Below are positions 1-12,897 of a DNA stretch of 64,000 nt, piece by piece. This DNA is from Euwallacea fornicatus. Its lineage: Eukaryota; Arthropoda; Insecta; Coleoptera; Curculionidae. Position 1 is the first letter of the stretch. Every line of letters begins with the position of its first letter. The translations under genes and the position numbers were made by a program. The notes under the pieces were generated by a model. The model was given only the letters and a program-made list of their open reading frames with translations, was not told where the DNA came from and ran no database searches. The DNA lies in the NCBI RefSeq assembly GCF_040115645.1, contig NC_089550.1, positions 1,674,001 to 1,738,000 of the forward strand. The letters are read 5' to 3'.

Positions 1-235
1 CTCCGTTAAATAGGTATATATTGCGGGGGTTCACTAATTTGACCATTTACCCCTTTTTGGTGCCAGTCTAATGCAAGGACTAATCGGCCTTTACCATGGA
101 GTTCTCGACAAGATTTGTATTAAATCCTGGACAATGAAAAATTTCGCTTAGCGCCTTTTTTGCACAGAAGAGCTAAACGCAATGACAACGTGGAATTATT
201 TAGAATAATTTAAACCTCGGTTTTACATACATATA

Positions 236-1521
236 CAGCGTCCCGCAGTAGTGCGTCAGACTGCCGTAGCGTCTATACCAATAAAGTTAACAATTTTTTT
301 CTTTTGCAGGATTACGCAGCACATAAAGGGGCGTTACCAGAAATTATTTTCGAATGTACAGAGCGGCCCGAAAAGGTATGACGATGTACAGGGTGTCTAC
401 TAAATGATATGATTCATTTCAAGCGGTGATTCCTTGCCACATTTCATGAAAAAGAATGCTAATAAACGTGTGTCGTGTCTTGCTTCGTTTCCGTGATGCA
501 GGGTTTCAAAGTTTTTTTCCGATTTTTCATAAATATTTTCGGTCTTAAGGGCAACATCTCGATGAAATGCGGTGTTCAGAGGTTTTCCAAGATGAGAAAT
601 TCAAATATGATATCGTGTGACAAGGAATCACCCCTTGAAATTAAAGCTATCCTTCAGTTGACATCCTGTATAACTTCGCTATTTCGAATGGAACCCCCAA
701 TTTTTTCCTTATTTTCGAATTTTTCGTTTCATTTTAAGATCACTTTATGTAATGTGCGCTCTCCTTAAAATTTACCGTTTATGACTTAGAAAGAATTTGG
801 CAGCTCCAAGGTCCACGGAAATCGGTATTATGCGCCAATCGCTGTGAATTTCGGAATCGGTCCTCTGAGGCTCCACAAGAACCTAATAAGCTACGTTTTG
901 ACATGTTTTATCTTTAAAAACGCCCTCCGCAACCGCCGAAATAGGCCTGCGAATTTGCATGTCTTTAAATCTGGATAACTTGCTTATTTCAAATGGAATG
1001 TCTCAATTTGCTCGACGGCGTCGTGTTCATTCGTTCCATTTGAAATAACAAGTTATTGTGGTTTCAAGTTACCAAAGTTCGGAGACCTATTACAGCGGTC
1101 GCGGAACATTTTTTTTTATTAAAAGAAGTCGATACGTAACTCGTATGGTCCTCTTTGAGTTCAGAAAATTGATTAAGAAATTCGCAGCAGGTTCGCTCAC
1201 AATCCTGATTTCGGTGGAACATTGCAGCTGTCAAGGTTTTTCGTATAATTAAAAAAACGGCAAATTTTAAACATAGGAGACCTTACATAACCTGATCTTA
1301 AAATTCAACGAGAAATCCGAAAACCACAAATAAAATGGGAGGGGGAGGGGGTCGTTTAAAATAAGGAAGTTGTATATAGTCACACTTTTTGGGGTCACCC
1401 CATGCACTGGAAATAAATTTCTAGAAATTCGCCTTGATGTGCTGTGAAACCCCACAAAGAAAAAAATTGTTAACTTTATCAGTATACGAGGTAAGGAAGC
1501 CTTACGCATTGCTGGATCGTG
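236..1521. mobile_element. Long foldback (palindromic) DNA element
   Basis: The two halves are imperfect reverse complements centred near 1015. The innermost arms are 975-998 and 1034-1056 (TTATTTCAAATGG against CCATTTGAAATAA). Homology continues outward: 790-960 pairs with 1070-1250, 670-768 with 1267-1380, 281-329 with 1425-1475, and 236-280 with about 1478-1521. The ends read CAGCGTCCCGC and, reversed, CACGATCCAGC, each next to a TA (234-235 and 1522-1523). This is the form of a non-autonomous foldback DNA transposon. Small frames inside it (475-768 plus, 1267-1539 minus) give related peptides only because the arms are copies of each other, so I do not call them genes. The left arm is split by the element at 389-668. 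Arm divergence suggests an old insertion. Confidence 0.72.
389..668. mobile_element. 280-bp TA-flanked MITE nested in the foldback
   Basis: The ends are inverted: CAGGGTGTCTAC at 389 and, reversed, CAGGATGTCAAC ending at 668. A TA dinucleotide flanks each side (387-388, 669-670). The right arm of the surrounding foldback has no counterpart of this segment. Closing the gap joins 386 to 671 and restores the inverted match to 1372-1396. That makes it a later insertion at a TA, as expected of a Tc1/mariner-type non-autonomous element. It has no coding content that I trust. Confidence 0.65.
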
Positions 1522-1523
1522 TA

Positions 1524-3470
1524 TACTCGCGAACTGCATCAGTGAAACTGAGAAGATACTGCGAGAGCCTCGCCGGCATTGAGCATCTTCTTTATGGCAT
1601 TCCAGGAAGTGTAAACAATTGCTGGAGTAGATCGTTCAATTAGAATTCCTAAAGGGGATCTTTATTTATATTTAAATAACCAGAGTTAATTTAAGATTAA
1701 TTTGGGTGTTAATCTTCGTATAGATCTGAACATTTGGTCGCATAACGAACCACACAACGACCTAAACGCCGAACAAAACACTAATTTGGACGGGACCAGA
1801 TACACGTTTGCAAACCGATTTGCAACTCTTACAGGCTCGTGGTCCCATCTAAATCAGTGTTTCGTTCAGTGTTCGGTTCTAGGATTCGGTTTCATTCTTT
1901 TATTTGTATAGCAATAACCGAACCTCTATCCAGCAAACCATAATGGATAAATTTCCAACAAATCAATTTTCTACCGATGATATCGAAGCATACTATCTCG
2001 TTGTTCTATTATTGATATCTATGCAATACTATTACGCTTTTGTTATATCATTCAATTAGTTCGAACAAAAGTAACACAATGGGAACATAAATGAATGCCA
2101 ATTTTGTGTAAATAGACATGAGGAACTTGGTAATTAAATTGCATATTAAAAGGTCAAGTCATGTCAAGAGCATTAATAAAAAAACAACCTTGTTAGGAAA
2201 CCGACAGAATATAGGTTAACGTTGCATAAATCTAGTAGAATTTGAATCATTTTTGATTATCAGGGAATAATTTGCATTTGCCGTTCAGTCTGGAGGGTGA
2301 TAATGGAAAATAATAAATAAACGTGTGATCATTTCCTAAAATGGGTATCGATCCTTTGTCTATCAGCAGCGTCACTACAGAAGCTTATCTTATCTACGTC
2401 TAAAAATTAAGATTTGAAGACAATTAAATATTACTGCTCTTAGCACATATGACGCCCCTGACTCGTGAGGAGTTTGGCAAAAAGACACTTTTGACGAATT
2501 TCAAACGAGAAATGCCGAGACCTCACGCGATCCTGATCGTAAATCTGGGCCTGGTTATGTGAGAATTTCTGGAAGATTTTCATGCCATCGACCGATTTTT
2601 CCTATCATCTTCACGTGACTTATACAGTTTCAAACATTTGCGTCTTCCCATACGCAGCCATCTAAAAAAAAATCACTCGTAGAACAAATTTCCATCTATT
2701 CTTATTAAGCCAGAAGCCCACCTAATTCCCATGTCGAATTACTCCTTTGAGTGGGGACCAAATACGAAATTAGTCGATATTAATTCCGTATCCAGTCGCA
2801 GAACACGCAGAGTTTATCCCTGGAAGCCAATCACCCGAAACTGCCAACTGTGCCAGAATCGATATATCAAGGGGCGTAATGAACACGAATGTTGGAATGT
2901 TGCGAATTTATGATATTCTCGGGTAAGGTAATCAATCCCCTCTGGAAAGCAGCGGTCTAGGAATCTTGGAATGATGTACAGCCACTTACTTTCGGCTAAT
3001 TTTCTAAAATGGAGACCCACGTAAAGTCGGATTCAACCCATGGATCACATTCCGTTCATGGAGGAGTTATGGTTCTGTAGAAGTTATTGTTTGAAGGAGT
3101 TGAATTTCACCTGTGGACGGAGCCCCATTTAATGCGCAGCTCTAAAATGCAGAACAAGCAAATCGACACAAACCCCCCTCACGATAAATAAACTTTCCTA
3201 CAGGCGTAAACATATCCGAATAAATAATGTATCAGTTATACGAAGTTAGAAGAAGTTCCACGAGCACGAAGGGGATTTTTCCATAATAAAAGCCAAGACC
3301 CAGGCCCTCTTCAATACATAAAAGTTTTCAATTCTAAATATACACCTTATGCAGGCCGTAATCACGGTAAACTAAAGTGGTAGCATGACATTATTTCTCT
3401 CCCTTAAATTATATGCATTTATTAAATAATGGGGGTTTTTAAACCAGAGCGTCTTACGTGCATTTAATGT

Positions 3471-3501
<31 letters not shown>

Positions 3502-4780
3502 AATATTATATATCTATGTATATGTTGTATATACACATATATACACTGATATATACATAGCCTACTGCTGGCGAAAATCCAAAATATCCTAGGCAAAACT
3601 AGACTCCCGTTCAAAATTTCAACTCACTGTTCCTTAAACATTCCGTGACAAGCTCTTTGAGCGAATTTGTATATATGTGAACACATTGTTATTCGAAATA
3701 GAACACTGCTTGCGTGAATGGAGGTGCGTGCTGGTCGAGGAAATATACTTGAAAATGGTAAAAGTGAGTAGAAATTTGACGAACATCTGATTACGTCAGC
3801 AGGCGGAAATGGCCCGCGAAACAAATTCGCCAGTTTACCTGGTGATTTATTTTTATTACCGACTTTCCTCACTTTTATCGACTTAGGACGCGAGGATATT
3901 GTAGGCCAAAGTGCCCTATGTTGGTGCGATTGGCACGTAACACTTAATATCAATTGTAAGCTCAATGATGGAACAAATTAAAAGACGAAGAAGTGAGGAA
4001 TAAATTTTGAAAAAAAAATCCAGTGATTGGGAAATTTCAAGTTTAAGAAACTATAAACTAATAAGAAGTGTAATATACCGATGATACCCTGGATCATTCA
4101 TTCATAACGTTCATCCAGGAAAATTTACGTTCTAGCCAGACAATTAAATCTTCGCCAAAAATGCCCCAGCGGGTGTTAACCCCAATTGGAAATTTATATT
4201 TCTGATAGAGACGAAAAAACTGATAAAAGGCACTGGTTATCATGACACATCCTACGCGGAAGGATTATAACTATATATGTGTCCTTTTTGCGATGCATCG
4301 AGAACTTTTGTATAGTTAAAAAGGGGTGGAAGTCACTGGTCAACAGTTTGGGTTTTTTAAAGAGGAATGTTTGGGCTTTCCAATGCCCCCTTTTTGAAGT
4401 CAATCAAGCAAGCAAGCCCAAGTAGCGTCGTGACAAAGTCCAAATTGGTCTATTGGGATTTCTTTTTTAAAAAAGCGCATTTTAAAAAAGTTTCGGAAGG
4501 AAGCAAAGTTTGCCCAGTACGGTGCTGCTTTTTTCAGGAAGTGAGGGGATTTTTTTATGAGCCAGCTTTTTGAATGTACACATCAGCCAGAGCCAGTAGC
4601 CCAACTCGGTTCTGATAGATTTATGATCTTTTTTTTTTATATTTGAAAATCGGTTTTTGGTCGATTTTGCCAATGAAAATTGAACTAGGTAAAGTGTTCA
4701 ATGTAGGTGGCTTAGAATAGAAAATCAAATCGCATCAGCATGTACTGTGGCAATTTTGCGTAATTTAGTTAATGTGAAGT
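1524..4780. other. No gene recognised
   Basis: AT-rich sequence with only short chance frames (the longest is 113 codons on the minus strand at 3624-3965, with no family resemblance). The only clear structure is the TA microsatellite at 3471-3560. No transposase, tRNA or splice-framed exon could be supported. Confidence 0.5.
3471..3560. repeat. (TA)n microsatellite and degraded flank
   Basis: An uninterrupted run of about 12 TA units starts at 3471. It is followed by interrupted TATA/ATAC-type sequence to about 3560. Confidence 0.9.
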
Positions 4781-5664
4781 GGGGTAAGTGCGTAAACGGG
4801 GTAAGTGCGCTCCCGCGCCCCATTTGTTGTAGTAAAAATAAAAGTGTACTTGTTGAAAGTTAGAAACCTGCTTAAAAGTGATTTTAATCCATCGACATAA
4901 AATTAGCTTCCTTGTTTGTGGGTTGCCCCCAAAATAAATCGGTTAGGTTACGCTCCAACAAAAGTGTGTGCAAGTACGAATTCGCAATTAAAGTGCCTTG
5001 TTTTTTAGTGAAATATCAAATTCCAATTAAAAAAAATTGGTAAGTATGAACATTCTTAACTAAAATTTAAATTTAAAATGAGAATCGTAGATTGTCTTCT
5101 AATATTTATTGAAAAATGCATTAATTTGCTCATATCTCGAAATTATTTATACATGGGACAAGAACATATTAGACCGCTTTTTTCCCTGTCATGATATAAT
5201 TTTTTTCGTTTTTTTTTAGTTTATATGTAATGTTTGATTTTCGTAGAACCGACAACCTATTTCGGGATTATGTCAGAAAATAAAATCGATGAAAGTATAC
5301 TCAAGGCACATTGCAGGAAGTATTAGAAGCAATTAAAGCTGAACGCATAAATGATTATGAAGCAAGCAAAATAAAATTTTTTTTTTATATCATAAATTTT
5401 TACGCAATAAAATTATTATATATATTACTTTTTTAACTTATTTTTCTTTTGGAGTTTTTTTTTCACTAAAATTGCTATTTTACACTTACCACTAAAAAGT
5501 CCAATGGTTTTGCTCCAAAGTATGTAAGTTGTGGATTAAAGCAAATTTTTTTTATTGCGGTAAAAAGCATTTTGTGGCTGAATTAACACTAATTCTGCTC
5601 TGGCCCCTTGGCCTGTGATGTACGGCGTCGAAACATTTTACAGAGGCGTGTACACGCTTGCCCC
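4781..5664 (+). mobile_element. Decayed pogo/jerky-like DNA element
   Basis: The left end has GGGGTAAGTGCG, repeated 17 bp further on (4781 and 4798). The right end, read in reverse from 5664, begins GGGGCAAGCGTGTACACG. Over the first 18 bases the two ends differ at only four positions, mostly transitions, which supports a terminal inverted repeat. Between them is a plus-strand remnant of a psq-type DNA-binding domain (see 5263-5373). The length, about 0.88 kb, is too short for an autonomous pogo element, so it is internally deleted or non-autonomous. I could not find an intact TA target duplication at the outer edges, so the limits are tentative. Confidence 0.5.
5263..5373 (+). pseudogene. 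pogo/jerky transposase N-terminal fragment
   Basis: One frame read from 5263 gives RDYVRK, then NR and KYTQG separated by stops, then TLQEVLEAIKAERINDYEAS. This matches the general pattern of the psq helix-turn-helix at the N terminus of pogo/jerky-type transposases: a short basic R-x-Y-x-R-K lead followed by an alternating helix with L-x-x-A-x-x-A. Two in-frame stops and the absence of any following DDE domain make it a pseudogene. In its family the domain binds the terminal repeats of the element. The GGGGTAAGTGCG repeats upstream would be the natural ligand, but that is inference. Confidence 0.5.
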
Positions 5665-8600
5665 ATTTTCGGAGAAATGCAGAGCAGTTGACTTTTTTTA
5701 CATTTCGCTAAAATACTGAATATTATGATGGAAATTTCATGTATTCGTCTATATAAATTAAAAAGCAATAACCCGGAAAGTTCTTCATATAAACAAATAT
5801 TTGCGTACATACGCATATATAACAAAATATACTTACCGGTGTAAATCGGATTTTACCAGAAACCAGGCTGCACTTACGTCGCTGCACCTTGGTCGACCAC
5901 TGAAAACTTTGAAAATTTTTAGTTACTGAGCACCTTCTGTGAATTCTCCGAATGTTTCTGAACTAGTTTCACGGCAGATTTCTGCTCAGTTCGGCGAAAC
6001 ATGATCGAGATTTTTTTTCGGAAAACTCCGATTGTGGGATGTTAATTTGGTCCACCCTGTACTCGCTCCAAAGCCGAGTAAAGAATACGGCAATGGCATT
6101 ATTTCATTACCATCGGCATATCCGACGGAATACATTAAATGAAATATGTTTGAAGGTCTCGTTTACGCAATCTGATATAAATCAGCTGTTGATTTCAGCT
6201 TCACAGTGCATTAACGGAAACTTAACTTGGTAAACAATGTCACCGTAAAATAGCTTTCGGATTAAGACAAGAAACAAGTTTATGTGTCAAAACACGAGCA
6301 AGCGAGATGGTATAAAGAGTTTCGACTTTGAAGGTGACAATAAACGATTTGTATGTAAATGACTAGCCTTCGAAGCTGCCTCCAGCCCACCAAGATGTTA
6401 TATAATGGTAAATTGCATTACAAAACTTAATTAATACATATTCAAGTGTATATAGGCGCGGTTTTTATATACGGTCTAATTACCCAGAGGATAAATGGTT
6501 ATCAGAGACGTAGTTGTGTTTGCGCGGAAAAAGTGACAAAACAACAACCATATAACTCGAATGGCAGCTTTCTCAAGGTATTCCTCGAAAGGCATAGGAA
6601 CATGATAATCACGGAAGAATTTTAATTGTGATATTTATGTATGGGACTGAAAATGATACTAAACAGCCTAAAGTAGCAATCGGTGCAGAAAATAAATTAT
6701 TGACAAGGCAACCAATTATTGTTGCCTATTTGGAGTCAGTTCCCATGACTTCGCGAGTAATATGTGGATGTCGAGACGTACAGGGAGGGACTCGAATTTC
6801 TCCCATTCTTTTCCTGTAATTCATGACTGGGTCACTGTAAATGTATTTATTAGATGAACGATAGGAGTACGATTTCGACATTTACTGTTAAAAATACCCC
6901 CATGGCAATTAAAGCAACTCACTCACAATGCTGGCATCCACGAGGTTGAACGGAATATAACGAGCGTAATCGCCCGAGGTATCATAATAAAGCAATTTGG
7001 GAAATTAATGTCGTCAAATTATGGGGTTTTGTATACCATAAAATAACACAAACGACCGTAGTGTTTCGATTGACAATCGTGAGGCAACACAAACACGCAC
7101 TTCTTTGTATGCGTGTGGCGATAACAAAATATTCTCTTGAAATGGTACTGCACAAGTGGAAATTTCCCCATGTCAGGATTAAGTTTAATTATAGCATCAT
7201 TACGTCGATCCCCTCTTGGTGTAAGCCATAGGAATACAATTAGGTTATTGAGACCGCATTATTAGAGGAGTTTGCGTAATTTTCCAAGCAAACACGCCTG
7301 GCAACGAGAAACAAATTTGTTTCGTCTCGTGTTTCTCAATTGACTTGTTTACATACTTTGGATTTTAATTTAACAGGTTACTGAACGAAATACTGCCGTT
7401 CGAGCTTAATTCCTGATGAGGGTAAAGATTTCCTAGAGTTCTAACGGAATTAACAAGGATCTGGATGTTTACCGGAGACAGAAGCATGATGAGCCAAACT
7501 ACGAGCAAAGGTGCCTGGCATGTTGTTTATTCGTTATTAACCGTGTAATTAGAATTTAGCATTTTATATAGTGCAGCATTGTTCGTACATAATAAAGGAG
7601 AAGATTTGAGCATGTTTAAAAAATGATTATCGCTGTTCCTATTGCATTCGGTGCAACCGAGACGTCCCCAGAAGGAGTTGCCTATGCACCACCCATAACA
7701 GGAAACGTTCCAATAGGCATAGGTCCGGCGATGCTTCGTTAACGAAACACAAGGCGTTTCATCAGAAAAAACCATCGGAAATATTTTTTCAAAATATCTG
7801 AGACATTTTTACACAGTCACAACATTTTTACCCGCAATGCGCAATCATGAATTGTTCGATGCAAGGAAACTGCTCTGACGAGAGATAGTCGGTTGCAATG
7901 TGTTGTGTGATTATACTGGGTGGTCCACTTAACGTGACAAAAAAAGAGGTTGCCATTTGAGATCTCAAAGTTACTCCCGCCCCACCCCCAGGTGGTAGGG
8001 TAGGAGAGTCGTGACTGGTGTCATTGAGTCGGCCCCTTTGACACAAACAAATCCAACTGAAAACTTTTTTCAACGCCACGCGTAATTTTCCTGATATTTT
8101 GATTTGTCAAGTTAAATAGAGCATGCGGTAGAAGCTGCTGGACATCCAGGTCCGCATAGGAATCGTCGTATTTGAAATAAAGAAGACTTGCAACAATATT
8201 CTGAAATTGTCAAGAATAATTCAATGGAAATCGAACATCAATTGCAACGGTACACTCGAGTTTCTTCCATTTTTCAGCCTCTGGTTCTAAAATGTATCGA
8301 TGGATTTGCAAAGCAGGCTCAGTCGGGATAGATCTACCCATGGGGCCCCTTACGAGGACCGGTACAGGGTCGTGTGTTGTAGAGATTCATTAATACAGGG
8401 GAACAGGGGAGATAAAACAAAACGTGTAGTTCAGTATTTGATGAGTACTCTGTTTAGAATTAATAAATGGATTAGGTTGAGACGAAGGCAATGTTTTGAA
8501 TACAGAAGTGGGTTCATAAGGTTTATGCCACATATTCACGTAAGAAAAATTGGCAAGGTAAAGAGGTGTTTTCAATTTTGAAAATTCACTCAGAACTGTT

Positions 8601-11572
8601 TCGGTCGTAGAGCTCGTTTAGCGTAAACTGAATGATTTTTCTCCTCTTTCATCATTTCAAGACACTAATTATCGTCCCTATTCTGTGTTTCATTTTCTCA
8701 AAAAAAAAAGGTTCTTAGACCCGCCGATTTGCCCCTTCCCTCCATTGTTTGATATCCAGAAGAAAAGCCATTTTGCTTTTGCACTGGCCAAAATGCTTTA
8801 GAGCGTTACGTTTTGCGGTCACCGTCATTGGGTTTTGCACTTGTATAGCGCGCAAATTCGTATCCGAAAATGGACAATCCCGAAATAAGATAAATCGTGA
8901 TCCAATTAAGTTAAAAGTGGACGGAGAATTTAACCAAGTGAAAAGTTTAAAAGGAAATGTCGTCAAACCGAATTAACCATCGTCGAGTGGCGACGGGGTG
9001 GCGAACGGCCACTCACTGGCCTGCCAGTTTGCAGTTTTCTTAATCAAGTTAGCCCCTTTCCAGGACCGAATTTACGGCCTCCGGTTGAACTGACCCGTGT
9101 GATCCTACTAATTGTGATATGTACGAGCATCCGACGTAGACTGGAAACCCATAAATAGCTGCTCGAACTTCGGACACATATTAGGTTAGTTTGGACAGTC
9201 TCTAGACTGGCTTAGTTTACATGGAGTGGCTGTCAGTTCTTGTAATATCGCCGAAGGGAATTAAAGCCTCTGCTTGAAAATTCCACACCGAACCAGCTAA
9301 GCTAAAAATAGATGTAATATTCCAGGTAAAATAATGTCTCTGCCTTGGAAATGAAGCCTTCCTTCAGCACACCCCGCACAACCCTGGAGCGGCTCTATTG
9401 ATTAGATTTTAAAATTTCAACAACTAATGTCTGGCTCCCGTCTATCCTATTATTACGAAGAGGTAAATACGCCGAGTTAGTTCAAACATAAATAAGCCAC
9501 AAGCTTAATTCTTACCTACTAATTAATAGTTTGGGAAGTAACCTTGTACCCCCGCATCCCCGTGCAACTTCTTCAAGTTCACTCCATCCTTGTCAAATTA
9601 GGTTTTAAGACGGGCATTACCTTATAAACTCGGAAACTAGGTCGTTGCCTATCCAGGGACAATATCTGGGAAGCCTTTTGAGACTATCCTCCATTATAAA
9701 TTATACGGTGCAGGCTCGCAAGTAGCTGCATATTAATAGGCGATCGCTGATTTAGAGCTGAGTGCATTTTCTGGGATAGAGTCTCAAATCCTAGGAATCG
9801 GCTATTAATTCATGAGGGTCCCTGAAGCTTAATATTTTCCTCCAGTCGAAAGCCGCAGTTAACAAGGTGAATTTTGCACACGGTTCTAATGCACATAGCG
9901 CGCATTCTTGTCTATTACATAGATGAAAAATGTGCCAATATTTAATAGTACGAGTATTGCTATTTGCCCATAAATACTCTTCGATTTGACGTTCCCTAAT
10001 TGGAGTTTTTGTTTATCACGATATCAAACGGACAACGATATACTTAGTTTAATTGCAATTTTCAATTTCGCTGCACGTTGCGGGCTTTTACAGAGATGAG
10101 GACGCATTAATTTTTACAACAGTTTCAGTTCGAGCTTTTATGACTCTCGAAAGCTGCAATATTGAAAGATGCATGTTTTCAAGGTATAAAACAATACTCG
10201 AAAGGCATTTCAACCTTTCGACGGAAAGCAATAATATAATGTCTGTAAAACCGTAAAAAAGAGGCTGAGGAAAATCGACAATGCGGTCCTCGAATACTCG
10301 TTTCTGTTCGTTGTCTGGACCAACTTTAAGGAGTGTAGGGGCACCATAAAATGGACAGGATCAGTGACTGGCAAGATCACTAAAACCGTTACAATTAATT
10401 TATCGATTTGAACGATATACAGAAATTCATTCAAATCTTTAAAGTATTTCCAAACTATTTCCTTTCCTTTTTCCAACTTTCTCTGCTGCACTGCCACCGT
10501 AGTGTCAGCTTTCCGGTTTTTTACAATGGGTTTTAAACTCCTTGATTATTGACACTAATATTCTTTACTACTGGTATTTTTCGGAGTAGCCTCGCGTATA
10601 AGTCGAATATGTAGTCGTAAGAGATTTTTAAGGTTAATTCTCTAAGAGAAACTCTTTCACCGGAGTAGCAGAAATAGAAATAAATTTTATAGCGATTAAG
10701 TTCCTGCTAATGTCTGATAGAAAAAAATTTATAAAGGAACTTCATATCAGTAACAAAAACTAGTTGAATCATAAAATTCCCCTTCGTGTATAATTCGTGC
10801 ATCGAAAATTCTAGATAATTTTAGAGCAATATGCGTTCGTGCAAACTGAATAAAAAAAAGCACTCGTGCAGTACGCGTATTCGCGTTTTTTTATTCCAAA
10901 ATGCATTCATGCATATTGATCTAAAATTACTGGCTAATTTTAAACGCTATTGTAATAATATATATAATTGTAGCCTCTTGTATTACCTTCTTTTCAGTTT
11001 CCCGGCATTATTATTGGACCTGAATTTTTGCTCATCTGCAAAACATCGCTGTCTTTCGCATATATTCAGCTGCACCTGAAAACTCCATGCTTCTCCCTGG
11101 AAAAAAATTTGACGCTCTTCCAAGCTCTATCTCTCCCAATCCGTCCGTCCCTGTTCGTGTTACAAGCTCTTCGCAAGCATCAACACCTACACCGATTCCA
11201 TCTACTTCCTATTTACTAATTCACCTTGTAAAGCAGCAATCTTAAAGATCAGCCAACAACACTTTATATAGAATTAACCTTGTTTTAAAGAGTAATGAAA
11301 TAAATCCGTCCGATAATTGCATTTTCTCGATGCAATTTATCACAGCTCGCAGGAAGTATCTACTTAAGATATTCCAGCAACATGCTGGGAAAATTCACTT
11401 GACTACCCGGAAAATAAAAACCACTCGCAGGAGACATTAGAAATCCTTAACAAACACTCCCGTTGCAGGAATTTTTATTGAGGATTTGCAACGCAATCGA
11501 CAGTCAAAACTATTGTTAAACAATTACCGTGTTCCTTTGACCCTCTGTGGTTCTTGTGCCTACGTCACAATG
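5665..11572. other. No gene recognised
   Basis: Frames here are at most 95 codons and unconvincing. Isolated end-like scraps of CAGGGTG-type elements occur near 6052 (reverse orientation, CCACCCTGTA) and 7918 (CTGGGTGGTCCAC), without identifiable partners. The 8985-9240 interval is somewhat richer in GC than its neighbours but has no frame of note. Nothing else could be supported. Confidence 0.45.
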
Positions 11573-11785
11573 AACATAAATTAATCAGGCATCAGTGTTG
11601 CGTAATTGTCTCGGTCCTAATCCTTAGATTAAATGGAGATCCAGCCCGAAACGCGCATACACACATGCCAATTCAGACCATACCGGTGCTTCTGTACATA
11701 ACACGTGCAGCCTACCGTTGATAATCCGTATTAACATACTGTAATAATTAATGCCCAAGTAATGAGGTATTGTACAATATTATAA
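11573..11785. repeat. Duplicated non-coding segment, copy 1
   Basis: It shares an ordered series of blocks with 13851-14022: ACATAAATTAATCAGGCAT, then GTAATTGTCTC, then ACACGTGCA, then TACTGTAAT with TAATGAG and a TATTGTACAAT-like end. Spacing is similar in both copies and they are in the same orientation. There are no terminal inverted repeats and no coding frame. Shared words include an E-box (CACGTG) and AATTA/TAAT cores. A duplicated regulatory segment or an old repeat would both fit. Confidence 0.6.
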
Positions 11786-12498
11786 CAGTAATTATGTGCA
11801 ATAGACCCCTGTGCTCTCTGAGGGATTAGTTTCAAAGGGATTCCGGAATGGGACAGATCTTCACGGTGCAATTAGCAATCATCGTCGAGGGAATAATGCC
11901 ATGCAGAGAAAAGCTATTTAACGTAGGAGTGAATATGATGTTCTCCATGCCCCTCACATTCATACTGAAGCTGTTTTAGAGCTTGCTCTTTCATGAAAAT
12001 AGTAATATCATCGTGAGATACCTTAAACAAATTCAGCCACTTGAGTTTGGGAAGTAGACAGTTCCCTGAGACTGACGCCAAAACGGTTCAATTAACACAA
12101 TCCAGATATGTGCCAGGTCAGCAAAAAAACATGATTTCGGCATGATTTTTACCGTGAATTGGGTTCTGAATATGCAATAGCTCAACCCCTCATAAATTTT
12201 TCGGAACCGCAGAAATCCTATACTCTTTTCCCAGAACATGACATTTTACTTCGAAATCTTTTCGAATTTCATAACCTCATTTTCGTTATATACACGCTGC
12301 ATATATTACATAATCTAACTTTTTGCTGTGGGCTTAAGTCGCCTCGAAGCGAATTGAATCCGATGTACCTTTAAGTTATCCAAATGGATTTCTGCCAGCA
12401 TCCAGATGTAGTATCTTCCGTCCAAGTTTGTACAGAATTGCAATTTTAAATTCCAGGATCTGATTGTGATCTACCTCACCATAACATATATTTACGGA

Positions 12499-12896
12499 TG
12501 GTTCAAATCACGTAATTTTTTATTCACGTCACAAATGTAACATTTGAAAATTACCTTACGTAAAATGACAAATCACATAAATTTAATAAGCTAAAAAAGG
12601 ATAAAGATATATTTGAATGTCTCACATAACCCTGTTTTTGTACAGTTCCCGCTAAATTTATTGACATTTGATCTTTTGTTTTTTTATTCATTAACTTTGG
12701 CGATAAAAATGTCTTCTTTTGCGAATTAAAATTGTGTTGCTGGTTATTTATTATCGGTGTTATTATTATTATTGTGGGTTTTAATGCCCAAATGCTTACG
12801 TGTAAGGAGCTTATGGCGTCTCTGCAACATATTAATTTTGGGAAGATGCTGATATGAACTCTACGACATGTATAAAAAGTTACATGATTTGAACTA
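12499..12896. mobile_element. TGGTTCAAATCACG MITE, copy A
   Basis: The left end reads TGGTTCAAATCACGTAATTT. The right end, reversed, reads TAGTTCAAATCATGTAACTT. A TA follows the right end (12897-12898); the matching left dinucleotide is GA, presumably mutated. The interior (12590-12860) aligns with copies at 21024-21260 and 52406-52797, including GCTAAAAAAGGATAAAGATA shared with copy B and a CGCTAAATTTATTGACATTT-like block shared by all three. There is no transposase. It is a non-autonomous element of about 0.4 kb. Confidence 0.72.
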
Positions 12897-12897
12897 T

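Noticed and set aside
475..1539. Two small frames (475-768 plus and 1267-1539 minus) with similar C-terminal peptides, looking like paralogous small proteins
   Set aside because: The similarity comes from the inverted arms of the foldback element; nothing else supports coding.
7527..7775. Minus-strand frame with FSDET and HRRTYAYW, vaguely like a Tc1/mariner catalytic start
   Set aside because: The residues after FSDET do not follow any Tc1/mariner pattern well enough, and no terminal repeats flank it.
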